In this document: positions 21,946-34,310 of the stretch, one piece after another | How the letters are laid out: every line of letters begins with the position of its first letter | How positions within the stretch are numbered: position 1 is the first letter of the stretch | Assembly (NCBI GenBank): GCA_029379385.1 | Contig: CM055606.1 | Coordinates: forward strand, 4,030,001-4,094,000 | Reading direction: 5' to 3' | DNA: 64,000 bases | Source: Quillaja saponaria | Taxonomy: Eukaryota; Streptophyta; Magnoliopsida; Fabales; Quillajaceae | Position numbers and translations under genes: made by a program | Notes under the pieces: generated by a model | The model's database searches: none | Seen by the model: only the letters and a program-made list of their open reading frames with translations | Told to the model about the DNA's origin: nothing

Positions 21946-24900
21946 ATTTTCATAAACTCTATAACTTCGCCTAACTATATTTTATCAAACCAAAAAGAAA
22001 AATTAATCGAAATATGTATAAATTGACCTAGACACCATAAAATAGAGAGCTAGGGACACTAAGTACATTCAGTGCAATAAAAGAATAGGTAAGCATTAAT
22101 TATTTTATTTAGTTTGCATGCATAAGTTGAGCATATTTGAAGCCCTAAACTAATATGCATAATTTGGAAAAGAGCTTAATATTACATTAAATGTTAGCTT
22201 GCATGTATAGACAGATTACTTAATTATGCATAGGAGGTTAGTTAGGTACTCCCCAAAGACAGAAGTTAAAAGGTCAAATTTAGTTTCCATAAAATAATAA
22301 AGCAAAACTCAACCTCTGGATTGCAGTAATTTAAGAATAATGACCTATTTTGATGAATAAATCTAAACATTGTCATTGTCATCACCAGAAATCCTAAACA
22401 GCCCAAGTTAAAGATCCACTATAAAATCACTTTCCATTAACCATAACAAAGGTAATGAATTAGTTCAGTATCATTTCAATATCCAAATATTTATTACTGC
22501 TCCAATTACATTCATGTTAAATGCTGAAATAATGTTACCTGTGCATCACTAGATAGGGAAATTTTTCAATACTACTTTATTTTATTTTATTTTTTTGGCC
22601 TGTCCTTTTCCTTGACTGATCAGTAGCTATATAGTATATATTCATTTTTATTTTATTTTTTTGAAATTGTCAAAATCATGAAAAAAATTACAGGTCAATA
22701 TATATTTTCCAATTTTGTGTCTCATTGGATCCACTGACAATTAGTGGCTCTCTATTTATGCTAAACAATGGCATCCCCACCTTAATTAATAGTTACTATT
22801 ATGAAATTATTAAATTCGCTGTTGGGAATACTGTTTTTACGTAACTCTCTCTATTATAACTAAGATATAGATTTCACATTCAAAAATTTTTGCATCTCAA
22901 TAAAAAACAAATTTGAAATAAAAATTAACATTGTTCGGATCCAAAATTTTGAAAATTCAATTCAAATTGATATACAATTTATCCTATTCAATTTGAAAAA
23001 TACATATTTAACATTTAATTTGTTATGCTTCTACAATTTTATTGGTTCTGTGAAATTAGTGTCATCTACTATTATTATATTTAAGCACGAAATCATACAT
23101 AATCAATGCACGTTGTTTTACTTTTTTTATTTTTTTTATCTCAATATATTTCTAAATAGCTAAGAGAAACAAACTCAGCAGGAAGAAAATTTTATTGGCA
23201 ATTATTTTTGGTAGGTATCTCAAATGAACAATATTGCCCTTTTAAGGATAATGATGTCATTGTACTACAGAATATTCGTCACATATGGGCATCTACATGT
23301 ACAGGTGCTATTGCTGCTAAAAATCATAGATATATTATGAAGCATTCAACGTCATCATTTGAGTTGATTAGTAACATATTAAAATATGTGATTAATATCT
23401 TAATCAAGACAATGAGAGCTTTATTTTTATTTGTTTACGATATTTTCATCAACTTGGGCTGGTGGGCATTATATTAATTATGGATAATAAAAGGAACTAA
23501 TAATTTATAAAAATTAGACACTAATATTTATTTACTTCTGTATGTCTATGCCAAGCACACACGTAAGAGTAGGTGAGTAAACATTGTTTAATAGTCCAAT
23601 GTGTCAATTCTAGACCTGGGTCTGTAGTGCTTATTTATATGTAAATTCTCTTTCATCCCAAGATTTGGGAATAAGTCATAGAAAGTTTTAAGGTTAAAAA
23701 AATAAGCAATTATTAAGAGAGAGAGTGTTTGTTAGTTCAAGTACTCCAATACTAATTAAATTTTTTTTATCATTTGCCGGGTTAGTTTAGCATAAAAATA
23801 ACTAAAAAAATTTTAAAAATTAGAGTTCGAATTTTTTTTATTACAATTTGTACATTCTCATAAATGATTGTAATCACCAATAGAGTCTCCCTACGCTTCA
23901 CTTCTAATATAAGTGCAGGTACATTGTTTTTGTTTTGTTTTTTTTTTTTGTTTTTTGGTAGAAAGGTACATTGTTTTAGATAAAAGATAGTAGGAACATG
24001 AGGGAAATGCTTTTTATCAAAAAGTATGTGATATCGGCAAAAGTATATTCTATTGAGTCCTAATTTTTTTTAAATTTCATATTCATCATCATATTTTGAA
24101 TTTTCCATTATATATGTGTAATAAATTTATTAGTTTTACAGGTTGTGTGTCAAATTAGATTAAATGTGTGCAATCATTAAATAAAATCATTAAAATTGTA
24201 AACAAGTCCTCTTCTTAAATCTCATTCGTTTATAACGAGACATATCTTTGCTGGACGTGTATTTCTTTTGCTTTTTATCCGAAATTTTCCGATTTTGTAT
24301 ATTAATTGTTAAGAAAAAGTAAAGACATGTTAACATGTTTTATTAATTTGTTTAACCGTTAAACACATTGGGACTAATTTCACACAATCGATAAAAATAA
24401 TGAAATGACTAAATTAGATATAGTAAAAAATGCAATAACTAATATGAAACCCAAAAAAACTTTGGAAAATAACATGATAAGTTTACCATCAAAAGAGTTT
24501 TTGAAAAAGTTCAAACTCATTTTTGAAAAAGTGTTTTTTTTTTAAAAGTATTATTTTCTTAATCTAATTTAATGAATAATGAATTGAAAAAAATCATCTC
24601 TCTAAAAAATTTATAAAAAGAAATCATATCTTAAAAATGTTTTAAATAATTATAACTCTCATATTACCTTTTGTATTTAATTGTAACTATTTTGAATTAT
24701 TATCAATATGATTGATTAAAAGTTTAAGTTTTTTTATTGGATATATCTCTTATTAATATCTTTTTAATTTTAAAAAATACTTTACTACTATAAAATTTGA
24801 GAAAATAATACTTTTATTTAGAAAAAACTACTTTTCAAATTTTAAAAAATGAGTTTGATTTTGGAGAAAAACTAAAATTTGATAGCTTGATGGGTTAAAT

Positions 24901-26388
24901 TGATACTATATGTAGTATAAAAATTGCAGAAACAATAAAACACCTTTATAATACTTGAGTTGAGTTAGAATTTTTCTTTCCTCAATACTATATTTGCAAC
25001 CTACTTGTAATGGGTTATAACAAATAAGTCTCCTAAGATAAAATAGGGTCTTCGTTGCTATTAGATATAAACATAAACTAAAACTTAAAAAAAAAAAAAA
25101 AGATATGGAAAAGTGAGTTAACCATGTTACTTTTATAGGTTTTTTATGAAATGATATTTCTATTCATATAGAAGTTAATATCCAAAAGGAATGTCTTTTC
25201 ATTTAATCAAAAAATAAAAACTTTTTGATTAAGTCAAATAGCCAAAAAAAATCCTTATAGGTTTTCCATAAAAATACATTATTGCTCATAAAAAATTAAT
25301 TTATAAAAACAAATATCTTTTTATTTAAGTGACAAGTAAAGACTTTCTGATTAAGTCGCATTAACCAAACTTTTCTATTTGTAAAATTTTATAAAAAGAA
25401 ATGTATAAGTAAAAAATAATGACTTTTAGATTAAGTCAAATTACTTAAAATTATTGAAACTTCCTAAACACTATATGCATTGTTATGAGTAAAAAAAAAC
25501 TTTTTGATTAAAGAAAAATAATTAGGATTTGTTGCTTATGCAATTTTATTTTATGATTTTTGTTTAAAATATAAAAATAAAAATAGGACTTATTGTTAAT
25601 TTTCCTAGAAATTAAGGAGGTCTTCGACACATAGAAAAGAGTTGTTGGATTTCATGAAATAAGATTTGCAGATCTTTGTGAACTGTGAAAAGTGGTCCAA
25701 AAGAAGATAATGTGGAATCTGGGACCATTTTGGTTATTTTACAGAGCCCAAGTTGCACGGATTTGAGTGCAAAACAGAACTGTAACCCGACGTAATGAAA
25801 TTAAAGATGAAAAATCCTTTGAATTCTAAATTATTTTTATGTTATGACAGTATACCAAGCCTTTTTCTTTCAATGTATATTAGCACATTTTACATGTATT
25901 TAAATTAATTTATTTGATCAATAAATTATTTATATGATAATTAATTTTTTTTTATTTCTTATCAATTTACTTTTAAAAAAACTTAAAACTCGGACAGTCT
26001 AACCGGTTAAAACCGGACGAGAGGGAATTGGAACCAAAAGCAAATTTCCAATTGCAATTAGAACGTGTTATGTCATGTTTGGTACAGACAACACTATAAT
26101 TTGCTCCCCACCATTCCGTTCCGTTCTTTTTGTGGACACCATCGCGTTATTGCACCTCTCATTCATACTCGTACAAAAACACAACATGGAATGATTGTAT
26201 ACGATAGACACTCGAAAAAGTTTTGCTTTCAAGTTTTTCTGATTTTTCATTTTTTTGCTTCTTTTTATAGATTCAATGGAAGGTAAAGGATCGAAGTGAA
26301 GAGGGTGAAATTTCTCACATTAGAAAATTTTCTAATGGTCCATAAATCATGTATTAAATTGCACTTGAAATTACAAAATCAATTTTAA
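21946..26388. other. Long AT-rich intergenic region, no gene recognised
   Basis: Nothing codes convincingly here. An 89-codon open frame at 23208-23477 has fairly normal amino-acid composition (containing QYCPFKDNDVIVLQNI) but resembles no family I recognise. Around 25100-25520 there is a loosely repeated word (CTTTTTGATTAAGTCAAAT and variants) in about four diverged copies. Poly-A/T runs are frequent. Confidence 0.45.
25215..25520. repeat. Degenerate array with 'ACTTTTTGATTAAGTC' word, about four copies
   Basis: Related words occur at about 25220 (aaaactttttgattaagtca), 25345 (aagactttctgattaagtcg), 25420 (atgacttttagattaagtca) and 25498 (aaaactttttgattaaag), with spacing of roughly 75-125 bp. 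This suggests an old, diverged tandem repeat. Confidence 0.45.
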
Positions 26389-27088
26389 GGTGCATTTGGA
26401 TGAATGAAAATAGAATTAAATTACAAAATCAATTTCAATTCACTTATAATTAGAATTGGTTAAAATTATAAATTTTATGTTTGGATCTCATATGTAATTA
26501 TAAGCGGAATTATATTTCAAGCACTTGGTCATCGTCTCTGACGCAGTCCCGACAGTGGTTGTCGTAGTTTCTAGCAGGTCCCGAAGATGGTTGTCAGCAT
26601 CTCTGACGCATCCCGACAGTGGTTCCTTCATCTCCGACACGTCTTGACTATAGTTATTGTTGTCTCTTGTTGATCTCGGCAATGGTTGTCGTCATCTTTG
26701 TCAGGTCCCAACGTGTCCATGATGGTGGTGGATGGCAACAAAGGGTGGTGGTAGGTGGTGACCAATGACGAGTGGATGAGTTGTCAAGGGTGACAATCGC
26801 CGGTGGGTAGAAGAGGTAGCTGGTGATATAAGAGGATGTTCGGCTATAAGTAGGTGGATACCAATGTGTCAAATATGCTAATCATTTATGATGAAAAATG
26901 ATTTAGAATTGTAATTTTTAAGGCCTTACTAATAAGAATTTAAGATGGTGTTTTATAGTTTTTTTCTCAATTTCTTGAAATTGAGTTGATAATTCTAATT
27001 CAAATTGTACATTCAAACTAAAAAAAATTAGAATTAGACAGTCAAATTCTTAATTAGTAATTTTAATTCATTGCATCCAAAAGGTGCT
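26389..27088. mobile_element. Possible non-autonomous TIR transposon, about 700 bp
   Basis: Left end AGGTGCATTTGGATGAATGA and right end, inverted, AGCACCTTTTGGATGCAATG match imperfectly over about 35 bp, continuing as A/T-rich 'GAATTAAA' sequence. The interior is GT/CA-rich (runs of GGTGGT and GTCGTC, about 26520-26800) and unlike the AT-rich flanks. The type of ends (GGTGC..TTTGGAT) resembles common plant MITEs. No clear target duplication was identified. Confidence 0.45.
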
Positions 27089-27625
27089 TTTTTTTAGTTG
27101 AAAAAAGAAAGAAAAAGAAAAGGTAAGTATGGTACCCCACATATTCTGGTAAGAAATATTGCTCCCACATCACTACTACCCTATATTTGGAAGAACCCCA
27201 CCACACCTATGTCAGTTATGAAGCTAAAAGTTTCTCCTAGAGTGGTCATGATTATATATGAGAATGTAGATTTACTCTTAATAAGGGCTGTCAAGGGAAC
27301 TCGTACTCTCAATATCTTAAAATGAGTGCTTATTGACCGCTAGACCAACCCTTTATTTATCAAAAGCACCCTTTATAATGATACACTTACAATTTATAAG
27401 TTAAGATGATAATATTTCTTATTGTGGAAATTCTTGACTATGACATTCGTCGTCCAATGTTCCGCTTTGAGCTAAATATTCTTTTGCTTGGAAACAAATA
27501 TGAACTATTCGTATTTGACTTAACTATTCATATTTGAAGCTAATTCGAACCGAATTCAAACTGAGGTTGGTATTTGAATTCGGATATACTATTTGATTTG
27601 ATATTCGGCGATGGTGGTGATGTTT

Positions 27626-27860
27626 GTCATAAGTGACCTTCACTTGCCGGTGGTCATCGATGAAGTTGATGTGAGATAAGGACATGGCTGTTGATAAGTG
27701 GTGAGTGGATGAGGCTTGCAGGTGGTCACCGATGAAGCTGACGCGAGATAAGGCCATGGTTGTTGATAGGTGGCGAGTGAATGGACGAGGCGGGTGGAGG
27801 ATGGATGAGTGAGTGCAAGTAGACAAAGCAGGTGGATGAGGCTAGAGGTGGCGTATCATG
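27626..27860. repeat. Two-copy tandem repeat of about 70 bp in a GT-rich patch
   Basis: The unit GGTGGTCA[T/C]CGATGAAG[T/C]TGA[T/C]G[T/C]GAGATAAGG occurs at about 27648 and 27721 and continues through TGTTGATA[A/G]GTGG[T/C]GAGTG. The composition resembles the interior of the 26.4-27.1 kb element, suggesting a related transposon. Confidence 0.7.
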
Positions 27861-28683
27861 ATGTGTCACTATAGGTAGCCATTTATATAACTTACCACCA
27901 AACCAAGTTACAACATATGTTAGTTTTTGTATATAAATGGATTTATATATAAATAATAAAAAATTATTAAATAATATTAAACGAGTCGACTCATAAGCTT
28001 ACGAGCAAAGCTTTGAAAAGATTGAGTTCGGCTCATTTTATTAAACGAACTCAAAATAAAACACAAGATCTAAACGAACCGAGCTAGATCTAGCCTTTAA
28101 TGAGAAGATCACAAACTGTTAACCAGTTGGCTTTGCTCATTGTCATGCTTAGCTGCCAATGACAACATATGCACAAAAACTGATTTAGGATGTAATGAGT
28201 ACAAAATTCTTATTTTTAGGACATACCCATATGAATTGAATGTAGACTTTTACAATTGAGGTAAGAATTAAAATTACAAACTCTAAACTGAAATCCAAAG
28301 TAAAAATTGGAATTAAGCATTTTAAATTTTATTTTTAACTCCAATTCTAATTTTCGCATCTAAACATATTCTAACTATAAATACTATTTAGCCTTTATTT
28401 ATTGGTTCAACTTCTAATTTAACAGCACAATATTAAGTGTGGTTGTTTTCTTTTTAATTGTGTTGTTTCTCTACCTAAATATGATTAGATAAAATTATAA
28501 TATTGTTGATGGTTGAATTGAGAAATCTCTATGTATTATAATTGATTGATATAAATACTATTTATGTAGGAAAAAAAACAGAGAGAGTGAAACTATTAAG
28601 GTGGCTATGCCTTAAGATAATTACATGTTTGTTCAAAATAATGATTATTAAGAAAAGACTTTTCAAACACAATTTAATTGAAT
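27861..28683. other. Intergenic repeat remnant
   Basis: No gene. Around 27980-28100 there is a stretch of ACGAGTCGACTCATAAGC / GAACCGAGCTAGATC type words, typical of decayed plant retroelement DNA. The remainder is AT-rich. Confidence 0.35.
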
Positions 28684-29883
28684 TCATGGCAAGGCAAGGC
28701 CAGAGGAAAAACTTATTCCAGCCATGTTGAAACCCTTCATTTTACAATCAGGCAATGGGACCCAACTCCATTCTTTTGCCTTTACATCAAAGGTCAACCA
28801 AACTATGTCCCACAAACCCTCGAAATTAGACATCATAGCAGCCCTTAATGTCCCATTTCTTTCCTCTAAGCAACCCATCATCACACCATAAGGTTTCTTA
28901 ATCTTCTCTATCAAAACATTGGGAACACTTGACATGTATTCCCAATTTCTACCATTTAAGCTAAGGCCCCACACTTCTATTTCTTTTATCATCCTCAGGT
29001 TTCTGTTAGGAGGATCAGCACCGTCTGATTTCACTATCATCATGTATCCATCACCGTACACGTGTAATCGATCGATTGTATTCCCCCAACTAAATCCGAC
29101 GGTCAGTGGCCTTTCATCCTGGCCTCTAACATCAAATCTTGGCCGCAGAATAAGTGGTGAATTACAATTATACTCTGTTGCAATCAAAACACTTTCCCTT
29201 GCTCCATTAACAACACTGAGAAAAATATACTCGTCTCCTCTTTGGCTGCCACGTGGCAAAAAGTCAACGTTTTCTTCGGCTTCCATGAGCTCCCACTTGT
29301 TAGACTCCGATTCGTACACAAATAAAACCGGCCGATTCGCAATGAACTCCGCAAACAAGAAACGGAAATGATCCGACCCGAGTTTACCGGGTATTAATTT
29401 CATCCCGGATCTCCTCCAAGAAGACGTTCCACGTGGGCCCAAAGGACTAGGAGGGATTATCTTAACGGTCACAGTGACAAAGTTAACGGCAATAACTTCC
29501 TGAACATTATTGGAAGCAAAAAGAAAAACATTACCGGATGCCGTCAAGAAATAGAGATCTTCACCATGAAAATTGATGGGTTTCAAGAAATCAATGATGG
29601 GAATCCGGAACCAGCGGTCGGATTGATCGGTGAAGCCGTGAAGTGTGGCGTCACGCAGCCAACGTTTCTTGTATACAAAGAGCCATGTGGTGGATTTTGA
29701 TTTTAAATTGCATTCCCTAATGAAATTTTGATCAGAAATAATATTGGAGAAGGATTTGTTGACTAACTTTAGTCGAACAATTTCGGGTAAAACTAGTGAG
29801 AGAAAAATGTTTTGCATGAGCTCGGATGGAAGGAGGCATAGGCCAATGGCTTTTGTTGAAGAATTTTGGTGATGATCATCCAT
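28684..29883 (-). CDS. F-box protein, intronless
   Basis: 399 aa, single exon. The F-box lies at residues 15-57 (LCLLPSELMQNIFLSLVLPE ... LVNKSFSNIIS), the Skp1-binding motif of SCF ubiquitin ligases. The remainder (about 65-390) has the spacing of plant F-box beta-propeller proteins, with repeated Trp-centred blocks (TWLFVYKKRW, RWFRIPIIDF, SNKWELME, GRNWEYMSSVP, KEWSWVPLPDC) but no textbook kelch signature. Family knowledge: such proteins recruit specific substrates for ubiquitination; the substrate is unknown. The ATG at 29883 is the first in frame. A TATA-like CTATATATATG lies about 80 nt upstream at 29971-29961, implying a short leader. Confidence 0.85.
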   Translation of the reverse strand: MDDHHQNSSTKAIGLCLLPSELMQNIFLSLVLPEIVRLKLVNKSFSNIISDQNFIRECNLKSKSTTWLFVYKKRWLRDATLHGFTDQSDRWFRIPIIDFLKPINFHGEDLYFLTASGNVFLFASNNVQEVIAVNFVTVTVKIIPPSPLGPRGTSSWRRSGMKLIPGKLGSDHFRFLFAEFIANRPVLFVYESESNKWELMEAEENVDFLPRGSQRGDEYIFLSVVNGARESVLIATEYNCNSPLILRPRFDVRGQDERPLTVGFSWGNTIDRLHVYGDGYMMIVKSDGADPPNRNLRMIKEIEVWGLSLNGRNWEYMSSVPNVLIEKIKKPYGVMMGCLEERNGTLRAAMMSNFEGLWDIVWLTFDVKAKEWSWVPLPDCKMKGFNMAGISFSSGLALP

Positions 29884-29960
29884 GCAAGGGCAGGGGCAGA
29901 GTACTACTAGTGTGTTTTACAAGTTAGACTTTTTAGATAGGGTAGAGTTAATAATAATAA

Positions 29961-29971
29961 CATATATATAG
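29961..29971 (-). promoter_or_regulatory. TATA box of the F-box gene
   Basis: Minus-strand CTATATATATG about 80-90 nt upstream of the F-box ATG. Confidence 0.45.
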
Positions 29972-31747
29972 TGGATATATAAACTAGTTCTATAATTAAT
30001 TAAAGGATGGTTTTCACAGTGTGATTAATAGTGACATTTTGATTAATTATATGAGCAACTTATAAAGAATGACAAAGGACAAATGACCCACAAATATTCC
30101 AAAACAATGTGATCGGCAATTTGTCATGGACGGTGGCCTTGTTAAACAAAATTGTCTTCATTTTTTAAGATTTTATAAATAATAAAATAAAGAATGATGG
30201 TGTGTATGTGATTATAATGTTAATATATATATGAATGATTAAATATTGGCTTATCTACTATTTTAATCCTTCAAAATTATATCAATTTTCAGTTCGGTTA
30301 TTCAATAATTTATTCAGTTAAATTTATCTTTTAAGATTTGAAGTTTCTCAATCAAGTTCTATTTTTCCTTTTACATGTTATGAATTAATAAAATAACCAC
30401 ACTTGATATAAAGATAACAACGTATATATAAGTTATTTTAACTTTTTATATCTTACAAAACTTTTTGGATTATCATTAAATTATGTAAAATTATTTTATT
30501 TGTGCATAACATGAGAAAATGTAACTAGATTGAAAATTTCTAAATCCTAGAAAATAAAATTGACTAAAAATATTCTTGAATGACTAAATTAAATATTCAT
30601 GCAATCTTGAAGACCATAACAGTGATTAGGCCTTAAATATTTTACTGCATATTTAATAGTATGCGTTTGAATTCCGCTTCGGTCGTATGCACCCTCAATT
30701 CAGATCGTATTTGAATTTGTAAATGATTATAATCATCCCATACGTAAACTTTTTTCCAATGAGCATTTTTTATTGGGTAATTGTGATATACAGAAATGCA
30801 TGCTCATTGAGAAAGATAGGGACTTAGGGAGTAATAGTAGTGGCGTCAGTACAGCAAAGCAAGCATGCGGGCACTTGGCAGCTTAGTCATCAGCATGAGT
30901 GGGATGAGTCATGCTGCCACTTTGATAAAAAGAGAAACCTAACTCAGCAAACTTCTCTTGCTATTGTTTCGATCCTACTAAAATTAAAATTAATTAGAAT
31001 TATAATAGATGAGTTTAAATCACATAAAAAATTATTATTAAAATTATGTTTTTAAGTACTTGATGAGAATTCTGGACAAAATTTTAATTATAAAATTTGT
31101 CCTAAACAGGTAAATTAGAATTAAACAGTTCAATTCATTTGCTTGTTACATTGTGTAAGCTTATAAGCAATACATAATAATGTAATCAAGAAGTTCTGGT
31201 TGGCATAGTACTAAAAAACGAATTGGTGGACAGGATTCATCATGTTTCTGCTGAAATAACACAAACAAACAAAAGAGTAAAAAGAGTATAAGGGTGGAAT
31301 CTTTGTTAGGTTTTGGGCGGCAAAGAGTCACGTTGGATAATGGAGGAATTTCACATTCCAATTCTAGGTGTACCAGGAATGCATTCAACAGAGTGCAACG
31401 TTTACCAAGACATGTTATGGAATTGCTGAAACAGAGGACTTGAAACAGCAGACATGTCATTGGCACAAGGATATTTTGTTTGGGTGAGGCTATTGCGTGC
31501 AGTGCAAAACCCATGGGAACCTTGAGGTGTACAGAGAGAGCAGCACAAACAGAATCTAGAGCTTGACCCAGATCCCTACTTCGGTTTGAAAAACCTACAT
31601 TATTTGGTAGGAAATTGGGGGAGAAAAAAGGGCATCTGCAACCAAGAAAAGAAGAGTGAAAGAAATAGTAGTCCTTGAATACTCATTTTATTCAAGTAAA
31701 CAACCAGAATCTTACAGCTACACTCCTATAGCATAATAGTCTTAAGT
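29972..31747. other. Intergenic region, F-box gene upstream side
   Basis: AT-rich. Around 30240-30620 the words 'ttttaatccttcaaaatta' and 'agttcggttattcaat' resemble the dispersed MITE-like repeats seen elsewhere in the window. A 117-codon minus-strand open frame at 31161-31514 has plausible composition but no recognisable domain, so it is not called as a gene. Confidence 0.4.
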
Positions 31748-32274
31748 CAATGTTTTAAAAAGTGCTAGGCACATCCTTAGGCGACGAGGGTTTCTATTAC
31801 CTAGGCCTTAAGTGCAAGGCGCAAGTTAAGCAAAAAAAATTAAAATATTTTTAGAAAATATATATAATGATAGTGTGAATGCGAGATTAAACTTAATATA
31901 TATTATTACAAAAAAAATTGTATTAAAGCTTTAAAGCATTTAAAGCTTATAATTGAATAACACATTAGCCATTTCAAAGCCTATTTTTTGTGTGGAAAAG
32001 ATAAAGTTTTGTTATTTTTATAAGTATGAGGTTAAGGTTTATTTGGTTTTTGTATATTGTACACCTATTATGTATTTACTATATATATGTTATTATGATC
32101 CAACCAAACAAGGTCCTGAAAAAAAAAAAAACTTGACTTGCAACAGCCTAAGCATGCAGCCGCCTAGCATTTCAGGTGAAGCGCGTGCCTAGAATGACGA
32201 AGCGAGGCACTTTAGGTGTGTCTAACCTGCGCCTAGTGCCTGGGCACACCTAAGGCGCGCTTTTCGCACCACTG
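31748..32274. mobile_element. Complete non-autonomous hAT-type element, 527 bp, with 8-bp target duplication
   Basis: Perfect 8-bp direct repeats TCTTAAGT flank it at 31740-31747 and 32275-32282. The ends are inverted: left CAATGTTTTAAAAAGTGC and right, inverted, CAGTGGTGCGAAAAGCGC, followed on both sides by 'TAGGCGC/CCTAAGGC'-rich subterminal sequence. The CA..TG ends and 8-bp duplication are diagnostic of the hAT superfamily. The AT-rich interior has no transposase. Its GC-rich ends contrast with the surroundings. Confidence 0.85.
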
Positions 32275-32282
32275 TCTTAAGT

Positions 32283-33257
32283 ATTTTCATGCATCCACAA
32301 TCAAAGCTTTTATTAATCAACAATTTACTGTTGATCTATAGATGTTTCTGTCTCGGGCTGTTTCATGGTACTCAAACCAGCATACTCTCTATTACTGGTG
32401 AAGCCTGAGCAGGTTCATTCACCTTGGGTTTTTGTAATGAGATGAAAACACATAAGAGAGTAACAAAAAAGGGGAACAGATAAGCTAATCACGAGCTGCA
32501 TTTGCATTTGATAAAACAACAGAATTTCTTTAAGGTTCGATAGGAAGAAAATAAAAAGCTAGGAAGATCAGAATCAAAATAAAAGGTTAGCAGCACGGAA
32601 GCCACAAAAAAAAAAAAAAAAACCCTTAAAAGTTCACATCATGATAAAATAATTCAGACCAAAAAACAAAAAAAACAATCAGAAGGTGATCGATTATGAT
32701 ATCTTGAATCATGAATTGTTTAACAGCTAGGAAGATCAGAATCAAAGAGAACTTAAAAGTTCATTTCATCATGACTGAATTTGGTGAATTTGAAGTGGTT
32801 AGAAGAAATGAATCCAATTCCTCTAACCACAATAGTATCATTCCCAGACCAAAACTAAAAGCAAAAAAGCATTGAGTTTAATTAAGTATTATCCACTCAA
32901 CAGTGAGCACAGAGTTGACAGCTACTAAACAGCATTAGTGCGAGAAGGCTTCAGAATCAATTTTGAAATACAACAGCCTGAATAATAGTCAGTAATATTA
33001 GAAAAAGTCCGTCAAAGTCCCAGACTTCTTTCAGAAGGAAAACTAGATCATGAGAACAAATAGAAAAGTGCAAAAATGGGAAATTATTGTTGAAAAAATA
33101 TATATTTTGGGGTAGTGCATCCAGGTTTTGTAAATCAGGGAAGATGACATTCCAAAAAACCAATGTATAAGAACACTAACAACTCAACAATTTTAACCAA
33201 GTTAACGATTTTATAAAGATAACGAAAATCTACGTAAATTGTCGTTACTACAGATTC
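32283..33257. other. Intergenic / 3' side of the GDP-fucose transporter gene
   Basis: No separate gene seen. The word 'agctaggaagatcagaatcaaa' occurs twice (about 32558 and 32727), a small local duplication. The segment probably includes the 3' UTR of the transporter gene. Confidence 0.4.
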
Positions 33258-34310
33258 TCATACGGAAGTGAGTTTTCCTGACAAAACCTTTCGTTGACTC
33301 TCATCTCTGTAATCATGTCCATCTCTCTCAATGTCTATTTGCTTAGACACCTCTGAGTCACTCAGTGTTGGAGCAGTAACAGATCCAGTCACTGACTGTT
33401 GATAAAGAACGCCCCCTGCAATTGTAAAAAGAAGACAAACCAAACCAAACGGACTGGCATGCTTATCCCAAATAACCACATTGATGGAAACTGTAAGGAA
33501 CTTATTAACCACACCAGTCACTGTAAATGCAGTAGGAGAGATTGCGTTTCTTGCTGCAAACCCATAAAAGCTAATGAGCAAACCAAACACACAAGACAAA
33601 GATACTGCAAAAAATGCACCAGGTTCAAACCAATTCCCAGAATTTTCTCCCAAAGCAGCAAAAACTTCATTGTACTCTCCTGTGGCAAACCAAAACAATG
33701 GAGCCAACATCAATGACAATAAATTATTGTACAGCACAAGTCCCCCTGTGTTCAACCCAAGATTCGTGACCATATGCTTGATATAAACCATCTCAGTAGT
33801 AATTGTCACTAAATAAGCAAATGCCCACGAGTATGCAGTCAAAGTAAAATCCGAATCAGTGGCCACATACCCAACAGCTCCACCCAAAATAATCAGCAGT
33901 GACAAGAATGTGAGATTCGATGGACAGGGTTGTTTTCTAAAAGCAGTATCAGCTACAGCGACCAAAAGGGGTGTGAATGATCTAAATACTATGAAAGTAT
34001 CAATATTGGCATGACGAAGGAGATTTGTATTGGTAAAGATAGTAAGACAGAAAACAAGAGCAGCAGGCATAAATTTCTTTGCAGTCTCCAATATGAATGG
34101 ATCATGGTGTAAAAATCCAATTTTCCCCAATACCCAAATCCCCACAGCAGAAGTTAGATACTGCAATGCAGTTAAAAGCCCAGGGTAGTTAAATTTAGTA
34201 ATAGCATACTTGTTTATCACAGCTAGCAAACTCGAACAAAGCGCATATCCAACCACAAGACTGCTGGTGGCGTAGTAGGGCTTTGTTGCATAAAATCGAA
34301 TCGAAGCCAT
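33258..34310 (-). CDS. GFT1: Golgi GDP-fucose transporter (GFT1/GONST4-type nucleotide-sugar transporter)
   Basis: 350 aa, single uninterrupted frame, about ten hydrophobic segments and a polar C-terminal tail (about 310-350), as in the TPT/NST family. Residues such as YALCSSLLAVINK (22-34), YPGLLTALQYLTSA (42-55), TNTNLLRHANIDTFIVFRS (93-111) and FYGFAARNAISPTAFTVTG (248-266) closely match the plant GFT1 sequence as I remember it. Residues 266-270, GVVNK, correspond to the G-x-x-N-K nucleotide-binding motif of GDP-sugar transporters. Family knowledge: it exchanges cytosolic GDP-fucose for GMP across the Golgi membrane, supplying fucosylation of cell-wall polysaccharides and glycans. The start at 34310 gives a normal-length N-terminus. 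No truncation or missing motif seen. Confidence 0.92.
   Translation of the reverse strand: MASIRFYATKPYYATSSLVVGYALCSSLLAVINKYAITKFNYPGLLTALQYLTSAVGIWVLGKIGFLHHDPFILETAKKFMPAALVFCLTIFTNTNLLRHANIDTFIVFRSFTPLLVAVADTAFRKQPCPSNLTFLSLLIILGGAVGYVATDSDFTLTAYSWAFAYLVTITTEMVYIKHMVTNLGLNTGGLVLYNNLLSLMLAPLFWFATGEYNEVFAALGENSGNWFEPGAFFAVSLSCVFGLLISFYGFAARNAISPTAFTVTGVVNKFLTVSINVVIWDKHASPFGLVCLLFTIAGGVLYQQSVTGSVTAPTLSDSEVSKQIDIERDGHDYRDESQRKVLSGKLTSV

Noticed and set aside
23208..23477. 89-codon frame in intergenic DNA
   Set aside because: Normal-looking composition but no similarity I can name and surrounded by repeat-rich AT DNA.
25215..25520. CRISPR-like spacing of a repeated word
   Set aside because: Copies are diverged, spacing is irregular, and this is a plant nuclear region; an old tandem repeat explains it.
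31161..31514. 117-codon minus-strand frame with a hydrophobic segment
   Set aside because: No recognisable domain, splice context or promoter; could be a young gene or noncoding RNA but nothing supports it.
33399..33786. Cys-rich plus-strand frames over GFT1
   Set aside because: Antisense of the transporter gene; the apparent Cys clusters come from reverse-complemented hydrophobic codons.
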